Assembly (NCBI GenBank): GCA_910591455.2 | Contig: OU342809.1 | Location: 1,457,501 to 1,521,500, forward strand | DNA from: Pholis gunnellus | Lineage: Eukaryota; Chordata; Actinopteri; Perciformes; Pholidae | Length of the DNA: 64,000 nt | Reading direction: 5' to 3' | In this document: positions 26,953 to 39,583 of the stretch, one piece after another | How the letters are laid out: each line of letters begins with the position of its first letter | Numbering within the stretch: the first letter of the stretch is position 1 | Made by a program: the position numbers and the translations under genes | The notes under the pieces: generated by a model | The model's input: only the letters and a program-made list of their open reading frames with translations | Database searches by the model: none | What the model was told of the DNA's origin: nothing

Positions 26953-27089
26953 AATGTGTATGTTTGGTGAAAATATCTCCATCTGTGCCACAGAAAAACC
27001 AAATATTTGATCGTTTTAACTTGACTAAAGTTACTAAACTGTTGTGGCATCTACTGTTTACTCGTTATCTCCCCTAAAAAGAGACCAGA

Positions 27090-27825
27090 ACGGGTCTCTG
27101 TGGCCACGCGGCCCCAGTAGGAATGTGTGACGATGTCCAGTTCAACCTGAGGAACCTTCACACCTTCAAGGAGCCTGTGAAGGAAGCTTGTCATGAGTCG
27201 AACAGTGAAGTGAAGCGACAGCTGGCGTCACGGAGGCCGAGAGGCCGAGCAGCAACTGTTGGCTCGATGCCGGCAGATAAATAATAAACCAACTGTGAGC
27301 CGAGGAACAGAGAACAAGAAGCCATGAGGAGGAGGAGGAGGAGGGTTAAACCTCTGCACTCGCGGTTTGGCACATCGATCAGGCCTCGGATTGTTAATTG
27401 AACAGATGTCGCCGTGAATATTCCGACTTTTGAGCAACGCGATCCGGACGGCGGTGATGTAATACGTGGAGGGAGATCAGCCAATAAGCTGAAGTCACCG
27501 TGTTCTTTACATCTTGTGTGCCGCCATACGGATACAATGAGAGGGGATCACAAAGCATTGTGGGTAAGATGTAAGTCTCTCGATGAGAGCCTCCATCTCG
27601 GAGGTGGGAGGAGCTTATGTGTCGCCCCCACTTTGCGAGTGAGATTGACAGCTGCCAGTTCTTTCGGCGCGAGCGGCATTAAACGGCTCCACGCTCAGAA
27701 CTGTGACACGTTCCGTCTCAACCCGCCGTCGGCTGCAGCGGGACACTCGGCGGTGACGTGAGCTGTCGGTCCTCCCCGAGGCCGGAGCGTGCCAGGCGAC
27801 AGCTGCAGGGATCAGGGCCCCCCCC
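27090..27825. other. GC-rich unique island, possible regulatory DNA
   Basis: About 730 bp of unrepeated sequence, CpG-rich at its 3' end (27590-27790), with no splice-bounded frame. The longest such block upstream of cacna2d4, about 5 kb from its first coding exon. Enhancer or distal promoter is possible; untested. Confidence 0.3.
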
Positions 27826-27826
27826 A

Positions 27827-27955
27827 CACACACACACACACACACACAAACCCCTCCATAACCCTCCGTCCACGTCAGGCCACGCGGGGCAACGTCCTCC
27901 TCAATACGACCATTGTTCATCTAAGCCCTCCATATCAGGGGGATAAAGACCCTCC

Positions 27956-27988
<33 letters not shown>

Positions 27989-29106
27989 GCAGCGGTGGTG
28001 TGTTAACATGAAGCTGAGGATGATGGACTGGACTTGATGGCTCGGCAGCTGTTTGCTGTGTAGAGAGAGAAACCTCCGTTCAAAACACACGAACATAAAC
28101 AGCAGAGAAGAAGAAAAACACTTTGACGTTAAAGTAAAAAATACATATTTTGGACTAAAATATATTCATATTTAATTAAGGAGCTGGAACAAGTAAATAT
28201 TGAGTGTTTTTGCTTGAAAAATGTGGACTAATTGCATGCTCTCTCCCCCGTCATCTATCTTCTGTCGACTTGGTAATAAAGTTATAAAAACGTTCTTCAT
28301 ACTGCGAGTTTAGAAAAATCCAAGATGGCCGCCACTTCTGTGCAGCTGACGTGTGTTCTCTGATTGGCTGCTCGGTCGGTCGGTGTTTACTGAAAGTGAG
28401 AGTTGTGTTTGCCTGATTGGATGTTACGTAACCATCTGACCTCTGACCCCCCCCCCCCGGGGGGGTTTGGGTGTCAAGAGGAGGCTGATGACCAGCGTAC
28501 CACGCTAGGTGTCACAGTTACGTTTGTTTATTTATTTATTTATTTAGCGGGGACGACGCCCACCAACCAACAGTAGAACTGTAAGTGAGCCAGAGTTAGC
28601 CAGAGAGGCTCGTCTCCATCCGCAGTCCCCGGCCAGATGTTTCAAGGCAGCCGAAAATAACTAAATATCAAATTAAACGGAATTAAAACGACACGAGAGC
28701 AGAGCAGACATAACAGGCTGCAGCATTTTCTTCTTAAATGTATTTGGCAAACAGGAATCATCTCAGAGTAGAGGTTAAAGTCGTGACACGTACATGTGAG
28801 ATGATGAAATGTGATTCTTTGAGCAGCAACAACACCGGCAACGTGTTCCAGAGATGGAGAGAAACGTTGCTAATACGGAAAGTTAGACTCTAGGAGAGAT
28901 GGAAGAGATAGCTCACTGTAACCAGTTTAACGTTAGCATCACAGCTAATAGCTTCTTATTTAGTTTGTTAATTCCAGATTCCAGAGTTTAGGTTGGAGCT
29001 CCGGAGGTTAGACGACCAACAAGCTCTGCAGATGGACACGCTAGCACGCTAGCTAGCTTACATTTAACTATCATCATTCTGTGAAAAACCTTCACTTACT
29101 TTGTGT

Positions 29107-29139
<33 letters not shown>

Positions 29140-29269
29140 GGGGGGGGGGGGGGTCACTGAAGCACTCTTAACCATGTGATTTACTCTCAGCTCTGACACT
29201 GAGACCACACTGTTACCAGATCCTCCATGACACCTCAAAGACCTGGAACCCACCTCATCAGCACCTTAC

Positions 29270-29329
<60 letters not shown>

Positions 29330-29519
29330 TCTGAGAAGTCTAAGTGGAGAATGTGCTGCTGGTGTGAGGACTGAACTTTATTACCGGGATCATAAAAATG
29401 ATGAACTTTTGTGTCTTAAAACCTGATCCTTCACTTTACTTTCATTTCCTTCATGACTTCTGTTCTCATCAGAATGAATGCAAATGATCACATTAAACGT
29501 GTGTTCCCCATACATTTAA

Positions 29520-29559
<40 letters not shown>

Positions 29560-29560
29560 T
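27827..29560. repeat. Microsatellite cluster (CA, GT, AT) with unique spacers
   Basis: CA at 27827-27848, 27959-27988 and 29273-29325; GT at 29103-29138 running into a G-run 29139-29153; AT at 29525-29558. A C-run/G-run junction lies at 28448-28466. No gene. Confidence 0.85.
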
Positions 29561-30479
29561 AGCACTAGTTGCCTACACTCACCATGTTCCTGACAGATTC
29601 ATAGTTTATGTGAATCCGATGTTTCCACATATTGATATTTGATCATTTACACGTTTTTAAATGTCTTTAAATTCAAGCCATAGATGTAAAATCATGTAAA
29701 TAAAATGCACATGTGCTTAATGTTTATACTCTGGAGGTTATTGACGATAAGCATCATATTCAAACATACAAACACTGACATGTTAATAGTACATGTGTGT
29801 AAATAGAGAATCACTTTAATACTTTAATATAATCAGTTCTGGTTACAGACTCCACCTCCCTGTACTTTGTATCTTTAGTCTATTTAATTTACCAAAAGAA
29901 GAGACAAAACACACAATAATGAAGAATCATTTGAATAATAGCAATAGAAAAAAAATTTCAAATTTTTTGCAAATTTTCTATCGACATCTCGAAGTAAAGA
30001 TTCTATATAATAGTCTGAAAGGATCGTTATATACAACAAGTACTTTAACTTAAATATTCAGTAAATCAATCTTTAATGCAGGACTTTTATTTGAGTACTT
30101 GTACTTGTGACATGATGTACTGGATTCATTATAGTGTGTACTTTCTGCCTGTTATGATTATTACATTTCTATATTGAGAGTTCTAGACTTTGAAGCGAGA
30201 ACGTTTGTAAAGTTGCAGTGAGCTCTTTGAACACTAGAGGGAGCTGTTGTCTCATTAGTTCACTGTGTTTCTGGCGCTGGAGGCAGAAACCTGTGGTCAC
30301 CTGTTATGTTTTCACTGTAATATATAAAAACTCTGCTCTATGGAAACACAACAAATACTGGCTAGAAGCAGAGAGAACTCAAACATGTGCATGCTGCAAT
30401 ATAATACAGTCATAATCCCAGAAATCATAAAAGTAAGAAAACAAGTTGAATTTAAAAAATATATATAATTTTCACAATT

Positions 30480-30870
30480 CAGTCAAGGTTTCTCTGATTT
30501 GTTGTCACATGACTATTGGTCTCAGATGAATCAATCATGACGTCATAGTTTCACTGAGGAGCTCACAATTTAATGTTTTTACACAAACGCTTTATTAGAG
30601 GAGACATTTATAATGAGAACACGAAGAATAAAATGTTTTAAGCTTTGATTCGGTCGCTTTTTCCTGACGGAAGGGTTCCTCACACACGATGTGTTCAAGG
30701 ACCGCCGGAAAGAGGAAATCTGGCAGTAATGTCTGTTTTTACAACTTCTGGCTGTGATGAATGTTGTGATATTGGTGATAAATTCAAAGAAAACATGCAT
30801 TAAATAAACCTGCCAGCATGTTTTGGGCTTCAGAGGGTTTTTAAAAAGTTGTGATGATTTAATAATCATC
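30480..30870 (+). mobile_element. Dispersed family R2, longest copy
   Basis: Shares blocks TCTCAGATGAATCAATCATG, GAAGAATAAAATGTTTTA, GTGTTCAAGGACCGCCGGAA and GGCTGTGATGAATG with copies at 36345-36510, 41200-41320, 43265-43345 and 56010-56345. No protein coding. Class (SINE or MITE) not determined. Confidence 0.75.
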
Positions 30871-31154
30871 ATTATTTCTGTCACTCTTCAGTTTAGAGGA
30901 TTATTAAAGAGACAGAATTGATCGATCGGGTTGTAGTTCGTCAGATCTTCTCTGACCGATCAATAATCAATGACGTGTGAGTGGATTTAAACGTCAGATT
31001 CTCTGTGAACAAGAAGGTCGAAACTCATTCAGTGCGTCTGAAGTATTTAACACAGAATCAATGTGAGGAAAATCAAACGTGATATTTATTTACAAGAAGA
31101 CACTCGACTGGTTTCACTTCTCAGTCTGAGGCTCATGAAGAGTGAAGCTAAAGC

Positions 31155-31545
31155 TTCACGTGTTAAAGCTGCATTCTCTCTAGTGTCCACCAGGGGGCGA
31201 CTCCTCTGGTTGTATAGAAGTCTATGAGAAAATGACTCTACTTCTCTCTTGATTTATTCCCTCAGTAAACATTGTAAACATGAGTTTATGGTCTCAATCT
31301 CTAGTTTAAAGTCTTCTTCAATACAGCATGATGTTCATTTAGTAAATGATGGTCCATTTAGAGTCAAACAGACCATAAAGCAGGGGATGCTTTAGGGGCG
31401 GGGCTACACAGTGATTGACAGGTCTCTACGTCACTCCTCCTCAGTCCAGATGTGGTCACTTCCTGTTCACTGGTTGCAAAAAAAACAAGATGGCGACGGC
31501 CAATATGACGAACTTGAGACTTCACAACGTCATGATGATGATTGA
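31155..31545 (+). mobile_element. Dispersed family R1, copy with long 3' end
   Basis: Begins at GTTAAAGCTGCATTCTCTCT, passes GTCCACCAGGGGGCGACTCC and GGGGCGGGGCTACACAGTGA, and continues into GTCACTTCCTGTTCACTGGT and an ATGGCGACGG block. About 270 bp is nearly identical to 55457-55725, indicating recent spread. Non-coding, probably a non-autonomous DNA element. Confidence 0.8.
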
Positions 31546-31791
31546 GGAGGAAGGGGAGCTTGAGATGACACAGGTGAGCTCTAATTGGCCGACAGCTTTG
31601 CCTCTCGTTACCTTTTGATCAGATTAAAGGCTGGAGACTGAAACCTGTGAGTGTGTGTGCGTGTTTTACCATGTCAGGTGTCTGCCTGCCGCTGCCCCTG
31701 AGCAAGGCACTGACCTCAGAGCTGCAGATGAGTCATGGAGGTCGAATCCCCCCCCGAGGCAATGAGGTGTAGTTAATGTTCACAGGAGGAG

Positions 31792-32063
<272 letters not shown>

Positions 32064-32588
32064 GGAGAAGAGGAGTTTTTAATCCAAGTAGATTACATTG
32101 CAAATTGGGTGACAGTGGAGGCGAGCGGCTGTAAAATCTGCTGCCGGCTTTACGTCTTCCTAAATATCTGCGAGGTGCAGAGAAATTAACCCTCGCTCGT
32201 TGGTTCTGGTCTCATGAGGACCGTAGAGAACCTGGTGCAGAGGGAACCACTCTCAGACGGAGATCTTGATGCACCAAGAGCCGGATTTTAAACCTCTCTG
32301 CTCCTGGACGAGTTTTAAAAGCATTTAAAAATAATCTTCTGGAAGTTTTCTTTAAAGAGGATGAGACGCTAAAAACAAACAAAACAGGAAGTGGCGAGAA
32401 GATGCCGGCAGCAGGACGGGTTCAGGTTCCAAAGACCACCACCGAGACCACCACCTTCTTCTTCTTCCTCTACTCCCTTTAGCCAACATGAGGAAGCCGT
32501 TTCCTACAAACTCTTCATGGTCCTCCTGAACCCTTCAGAGCCGATCCACGTTGAGTGAAACCTGCTCTGATCCCTCAGAGGAAGCAGG

Positions 32589-32689
32589 ATGGAGGGCAGC
32601 GCGCCGACAGTCAGGAAGCTCCTGAGGATTCTGGGATTTTTCTGCTTGTGGATTACAGCTCAGGCTCAGATGAAGATCCCACCGGAGAC
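32589..32689 (+). CDS. cacna2d4: cacna2d4 coding exon 1 (signal peptide)
   Basis: Residues 1-33 plus two bases. M-E-G-S start, hydrophobic stretch LLRILGFFCLWITAQA, then QMKIPPE as at the mature N-terminus of the family. Donor gtaagt at 32690. In-frame TGA at 32568-32570 supports this ATG. The 5' UTR and promoter are not defined by sequence. Confidence 0.85.
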
Positions 32690-34966
32690 GTAAGTGTCCT
32701 CCAAGTCTTCTTCTGGATCTCAGCCCCCTTCATGGTCCATCTGCTGAGTGAGAGTAACAATCACAAGTCCAATCTCACTGGTCTCAACTCATTCAAACTG
32801 GTTTTTAAGGAGTTTTTATCAGTTTGAGATATTCCAGATGTTTGTGTATCTACAACATATTTGATATCGTTGGATCTCCAGAAAGAAGTTATTATAAAGT
32901 TTGTGATCTATTTACTTATTATCAGAAGATTTAGAGGGCAGAGAATAGATGCTGAAATGAATATTTAATATAACTTTTAATTGTTTTTTAATTGCCAAAG
33001 ATGAAAACAAGTCATTAGCAGAATGTTTTGGGCACACAGACCCGACCTAAATCAAGCTGCTTTATTTTAATAAAGGCAGAACGTTGCTATTGTTACGTCT
33101 CTTGCTGTTGTCGGTTTGTTAGCTACATGGCTAGTTAGCTGCTAACGTCACAGCGCTAGCTTCACTCCTGTTAGCTGTCGTCAGCATTTCTGACACTTTT
33201 CTTTCTTCTTGTTTAATAATAATAAACTAGAAAGATGCGTTCAGATGAAAACAAGTCATTAGCAGAATGTTTTGGGTACACAGACCCGACCTAAACCAAG
33301 CTGCTTTATTTCAATAAAGGGAGAACGTTGCTATTGTTACGTCTCTTGCTGCTATCGGTTTGTTAGCTACATGGCCAGTTAGCTGCTAGCGTTACAGCGC
33401 TAGCTTCACTCCTCTGTTAGCTGCCGTCAGCATTTCCGACACTTTTCTTTCTTCTTGTTTATTAATAATAAACTATGGTGATTTAGTATATATTAGTTGT
33501 TCTCTGACTGATAGCCTCGTTAATCATTCATTATCCAACATGATTAACGTCAGAGCTTTGGCATGTGGGGGTGCTGTGGTTTTCGGAGACAATAACCGAC
33601 AAACAAAAACAGGTTAAATCCATCATTTATCGTGTTTACGCTAAACATCGCTTAGCCTCGAGGCTAACGACAACACGTAGCTCACTTAAGGTGGGCTGAA
33701 CGTTTTAAGGTGGACCAGCCGCTCTCATGCTTTAAAAAGAATGTTTGATGTTTATTTTAACCGATCAACATTCTGATTGTCGTCTAGCGGTGACATCACC
33801 ACTATTAACAACACAACAACACAACAAAACGATGAGGACGATAAAAACCTAAAACAACTCATTTGAAGATTAGTCTGGTCTGTTAACGATATATTACCTC
33901 TAAAAAGTACACCATGTACCTCTGAGATGTACAGTAAAAAGTACAATATGTGAGGTGTAGTACATGTGTTATAGTATATAATGGTGACATTGATCTGTGT
34001 GCATGTGGTCTCATAGAAAATAGTCCTGATTGGACTTGTTCCAGATAAATTAAGCTCCAGACAGTAAACTCCCAGAATGCACTCTGTTTCCTGAGGGAAT
34101 AAGTTTGTCAGCTGACGGCTGTTGTTCCCTCGAGGCTTCGCTGAAATCTGCGCTCTTGTTTTCTGTCCACAACTCTTCAGCAGAGACCAACACAGAGATT
34201 ATTTCAGGTGTAAATGTGACGTAGAGTTTAGCGTTAGCTCTCACAGCTACACCTTTAACCTGAACGCAGACCGTAACAACCCTCTGAAGAGGTCTCAGCC
34301 AGACAAACGTCTGCACTTCACTATTAACACTATCACAACGAGGCTTAATGGAAAATATGTCTCTGTCTGTCTCTGTGTCTCTCTCTCTCTCTCTGAAGAA
34401 CTGAACCTAAAAACATGCAATAAAACAGCTTAAAATACATCAGAACCATCAGGAAAAATCTAATTCAGAGTTAATTAAAATACTCAACCACAGCCGGCTA
34501 ATCAACATTAGAATCTCACTTAAATTCTATTCTTTCTTGTTTAAAAATCTTCTCTTTCCACATATTTAAACTTCCCAGAATGCACCTGTGAGTGTTTCTC
34601 TCGTACTAACGACCTCATTAGCATGAAGCTGCCGGGTGTCGTTAGCGTGAAGCAGCGCTGCAGCTTCTCCTCCATCACCATCTGTGGAACAGGCCACAGG
34701 CCACGCCCCCCCCCCCCCCCCCCTCCACACAGGCCACGCCCCCCTCCACACCGGCCCGGTCACCTTCCACTCCGAGCCCTCTGATCACATGTTTTGTTGC
34801 CGCTGATACTAATTATTGATTGTTGATGCTCCATATAACAGAAACACATAAAAACATTGTTTTTATTTTTGGATGGAGGGTGTCGTACGCTAAACGACTG
34901 TAAGAAGGCGAACGCAGACTTTATTAATGCGTCGATGGGAAATTCAATGTTTTTACTTTGATGTAT

Positions 34967-35003
<37 letters not shown>

Positions 35004-38000
35004 AATGTGCAGAGATGTCCCAGCGAGCTGGTTTGGTGTCTCAAGCTTGGTCCGAGCTGGATTTGAACCGGCGACCCATCTGTTCCCCAACACTTGTTTG
35101 TTTGTCACACAGAGCCACAGACGTTGTTGCTGCTCTGACTCACTAACACGAACACGCATCTCGTCCTGCAGCTCAGTTCAACGTCGGCTCTGATTTATTC
35201 CGTTTAAATAAAACGGACTCGACCGTCTTTCCTTCTCGCTGCTGTTGGTTTAAGCAGCGAGATTCATCCTTTCAGTCTTCTCTTGATGGATGTTTGGGAT
35301 TTAAAGTCTATGTTCCAGACTCGTGTCTTAACCCGAAAAACTGATTGTAACGACTAACGAGTGTAATAATTAAAAAAAACTCCTAAAATCATCTCACATG
35401 TAGTTCTGCTTCTCTCGCTGGTTTCCGGACACGTTTGTCGTTCCCGTTTGTTTCATTTCGTCGGTTTGCGACTCACTAAAGGAGAAGTTGTCTTTGTGTC
35501 GTCCTGGTCACAGTCGACAGATTTGGCTTCAATCTGCCGACAGATCGCTGCAGCGCCGAGGATCAGCTGATCTCATGTTAGAGGTGATCTTCATGAGGAT
35601 TCATTCATTATTTTGGCGGCATTTTAAAAACAAACGGTTGAAAGTGTTGCTAGAAACTGAGACATGAGCTCATTATTACAGCTGATAACACTAAATAATA
35701 ATAATAATGATATCTATGCATGTTTAAAATGAACAGATGAAAAGAGCTCCAGTGTTTCTCTGAAGGTGAGAGGAGCTAACAGCAGCGATAGTTTGCGTTG
35801 TTGCGTTCTGACCTGAACAGCTTCATCTTAATTACTCCCAATATAACAACAACAGCAGCAGCTGTATTCTCCATTATTCTCATTGTCACTTTCTCTACTT
35901 ATTAAAGTGATTAAGGTGTGATTTTTATAACCTGACACTGTAACCGTTAACATGTATTGTGATGATGAAAACCGTTCCTCTTCTCGTAAACAATATATAA
36001 TAATGGACACCAGATGTATTTCTGAAGGATGCACGAGCTAATGAAGACGCTGTGACAGACGTTTATTGGTCTGGAGGAGCTGAGGTCTCAGTGTTCTGAC
36101 ATGAAGGATTATTCGTGTGTTGTGTTTGTTGTGTCTCTGTGAGTTTGTGCTGAACACCTGCAGCTCTCTGTGACCCACATGAACAACAGATTATCTAAAT
36201 CTCTCTCATCACCGCCGTATCCCACCGGCTTTTTATGCCCCAGATCACCGCTGCAGAGCGTCACTCACTGGCTGTTCATACATATATGTATATATATGTA
36301 TACATATATATATATATATATATATAACTTAATTAAACTAAACACAGAGTGTTGAACACGATGTGTTCAAGGACCTCCGGAAAGATGAAAATCTGACGAT
36401 AATGAGAGTTTTTACAGCGTCTGGCTGATAGTTTCTGTAGTTTTGGCGATTTGTTTAAAGAAAACATGCTTTTCCTTCTCGCCGGCGGGTTCTGGGGTTC
36501 AGAGGATTAATGATAATTTGGAATATTATATTATATAATATACAGTTTATTAAATTGTGAGGTCAAACTTCCCCATGTTGACTTCCCTACTGCCTCCATT
36601 CCTACTTCTATAAATGAATATATAAAGTTAATAATATGTTTACTAGTCAGAGCTCAACACTAACGCTGCAGTAAAATACCGACTAAACTCAGTAACTCAC
36701 AGCGTCGTTTAAAAATAAAAATATGCAAAAGATATTTAATATAATAATATTAATATTAATTGATAATAAAAGGGTTTCTGAGCAGTTCACACAACAGACG
36801 TTTTCGACATCCAATCACCCTAAAAGATGCAATCCTGTCAGAAACCTGCAAATGTCAAAAGTTAACAAACAAACAAATCACAGCATCGATTTTCCTACGA
36901 TGTTCTTCGAGGTCTTTTGTCTTAATGTGATATTCAGGAGAGATTTTTAGCACTATGTGTAACAAATGGTATTCAACCGTCATATCAATAATATGCAGTA
37001 CAAATATATTCTGAATTATATATATACAGTATATATATACCAGTGGCGGGCCGTGCATTTTATACCTAGGCCTTCATTGCTGAAATACCACCTTATAACC
37101 ACACGATGGCACCACAGCTAGGGTTATTATTCGTTTCTTGGGCTGTAACTATATAACGTTACGTATTCGTATTAAACCGTTCGGTACGAGGCTTACAAAC
37201 CGAACAATACGTTTGAATAATACTAGTGCATTTGGAAAATACAGAAGCTTAAATTGTAGGAAATATAATGTTTTCTGCGCTCAGTAGGAGACAGCGGTCT
37301 GTGTGACCTCTGTGTGACCTCTGAACCGGAACAAAAAGAACCACAACAGAAAAACAGCTGATGCTCCGGGAGTGTTCCGGGAGGCTAGGCTAACTAGCTT
37401 AACGGGGAAACAACAGCAGCAACAGCATTCTGCTACACACTCAAGGGCCATTTAGATATTAGATGTAAAAAAACGAAGCAGTTGACTTACCAAATGCTGA
37501 TCACATCCTCTTTTCTTTGTTGACAAAGATTAATCCCACAAAATCCCAACTCACGAATCCGTTTATCTTCCAGTTTCAGCCATTGAGTGTTAAAAAACAA
37601 AGCTAGGTAAAAAAAAATAAAAATCTACACCAAGCAAAATACAAAAAATATCATAATTTCATTCATATCTTTCAATATGAACTCTTACTACTCGACTAAG
37701 CCTCTGCTGTTAAGTTTTGTTTCAAAATAGTCACGTGCCCGCCCACTGACCAATCACAGCACAGAATCTCACTGCAGAGCTGCAGTAATGCTGACGTAGC
37801 TGTAGGCCTGCAGGCCGCTCTGGCGCGTCAAAGAATGTCAAACTAAAGATCTGATTGGTTGAAGACTATGCCAATCAACAATATCGTCCCCCTTCACTTA
37901 ACCTGCACATGGATTCACTGGTGAGTCTGCAGGCCTGGGGCCTCTCTTCTACCTAGAGACACAGAGGTGAACTCTGATTGGATCAAAGCTCTACTTAAAA

Positions 38001-39440
38001 CAAGCTGCACTGAAGCAGAGCAGCTGAGGAGCACAGTAGCTGTGCAATGAGAACATAAGATAATGGGAAAAATAATTTTATAAATTGTGATACATGTATT
38101 GTATTTAAGAAAAATTATAAAATAGCTCTAACTTTGTGATTCTGTTTAGGCCGGCAGAGAACGCTTTGCAGGCCCTGACGGCCCACCACTGATATATACA
38201 TATACACACATGTCATGTCCATGAAGTATCCTGTGACAATCTTCACATATGTATTCAAGCATCACTCTGCATCATTGCACTATTACCTTCATTTCGTTCT
38301 CATTGTTTTTGATGTTTTATGTTCATACATTATATATACTTTTACATATCTGTCTTCATATTTGTACATAGTAGTTAAATGTTTATGCTTACCTTTGTTC
38401 TACTTTGTTGTCCTTTATTTCCGTTTGTACGTTGAGAGTCTGATTCCTTGTATGTTCACGCGTTCACAGCAATACTTCCATCAAAACTTCTACACTTTAT
38501 GTTGAATGAGCTGCAGCTCAAGTTAATCTTCAGGTTCTTCAGCTTCCTGTGAGGCATCTACTGCTGAGCTGCTGTCTCATGATGCTGTGCTGTTGTAACC
38601 CGTGTGTTTGATGCTCCGTGTTGTCGTGTTTCAGGGTGCAGCAGTGGGCGACGGTGGTCTCCGCTCAGCTCCGAGACCTCACCATCAAATACTCCGGCTC
38701 TCTGCTGCTGCAGAAGGTAAACTCATGTCAGCGGTTCTGTTTTCAGGACATTCGCTGCCGTGCAGAGGCAGAGAAGTGGGATTTCTTTAGTTTCAGTACG
38801 TTGTTTCCTACGTTTCCCAGAATTCCAGTTGACGGCCCGAGAACCAGTAGAGGTGTGAAGTTAGAGCAAAGTCTGGCTTCGTTAGGACTACGATCTTAGC
38901 GTGGAACAGCGTTAGCGTAGCATAAAAATGCTGTTTTGTTGAAGGTTTTAGTTTTTGTCCAGTCAATTCTTTTCTGTTTGTCTTTGCTGATCGGCTGAAA
39001 CCGTGAAACATTATGTAAAAAGTAAAATCCTCGATTTAACCGGCTACTCACTGCCTGTGAAAATGTAAACTCAGGGTGCCGCGAGTCTGACGTTGTGCAT
39101 AGTTTGACCCGGTGATGCTCAGAATATATGAAGATAATATATAGAAACAGAGAATCTTCTCTGTGACGGTCTTGTTTACGGATGTAGGTCACATAGAGGA
39201 TCAGGATTAAACTGAGACCTCCTCGCAGTAACTTTTAAAAAGCGCTATTTGGTGGATTCTCCTTTAAATATTAAAGCAGCAGGAGGAGGATGATGATGTT
39301 TTGGGATTTAGAGTCATCAGATCGCCTCAGTTGATGTGATGTAATTCTCGTATTTGACCGATAAAAAGAAGAAGAAACTGAACCTCAGAACTGGTCCAAA
39401 GGCCAGCGGACTGGTTTGAACTGGCAACAGAGAGGAATAG

Positions 39441-39475
<35 letters not shown>

Positions 39476-39515
39476 ATAGTGACGCTCTGTCCGTGTTGGT
39501 GTATTTATGTGTGTT

Positions 39516-39583
<68 letters not shown>

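Larger units (their letters stand above)
32690..38634. other. cacna2d4 intron 1
   Basis: 5.9 kb. Holds a 244-bp tandem duplication (33000-33475), C-run 34706-34723, CA tract 34971-35000, a SINE-like fragment near 35060, AT tract 36303-36327, an R2 fragment 36345-36510 and a hAT-type element 37041-38191. No extra exon recognised. Confidence 0.75.

Noticed and set aside
25306..27050. Open frames of 520-561 residues on both strands (KTST/KTSK, LCGRL, VDVFL types)
   Set aside because: They are the 12-bp minisatellite read in several frames; no independent coding signal, no start context, no family.
32555..32827. 90-residue frame over exon 1
   Set aside because: Different frame from the signal-peptide ATG at 32589 and runs through the donor; no family match.
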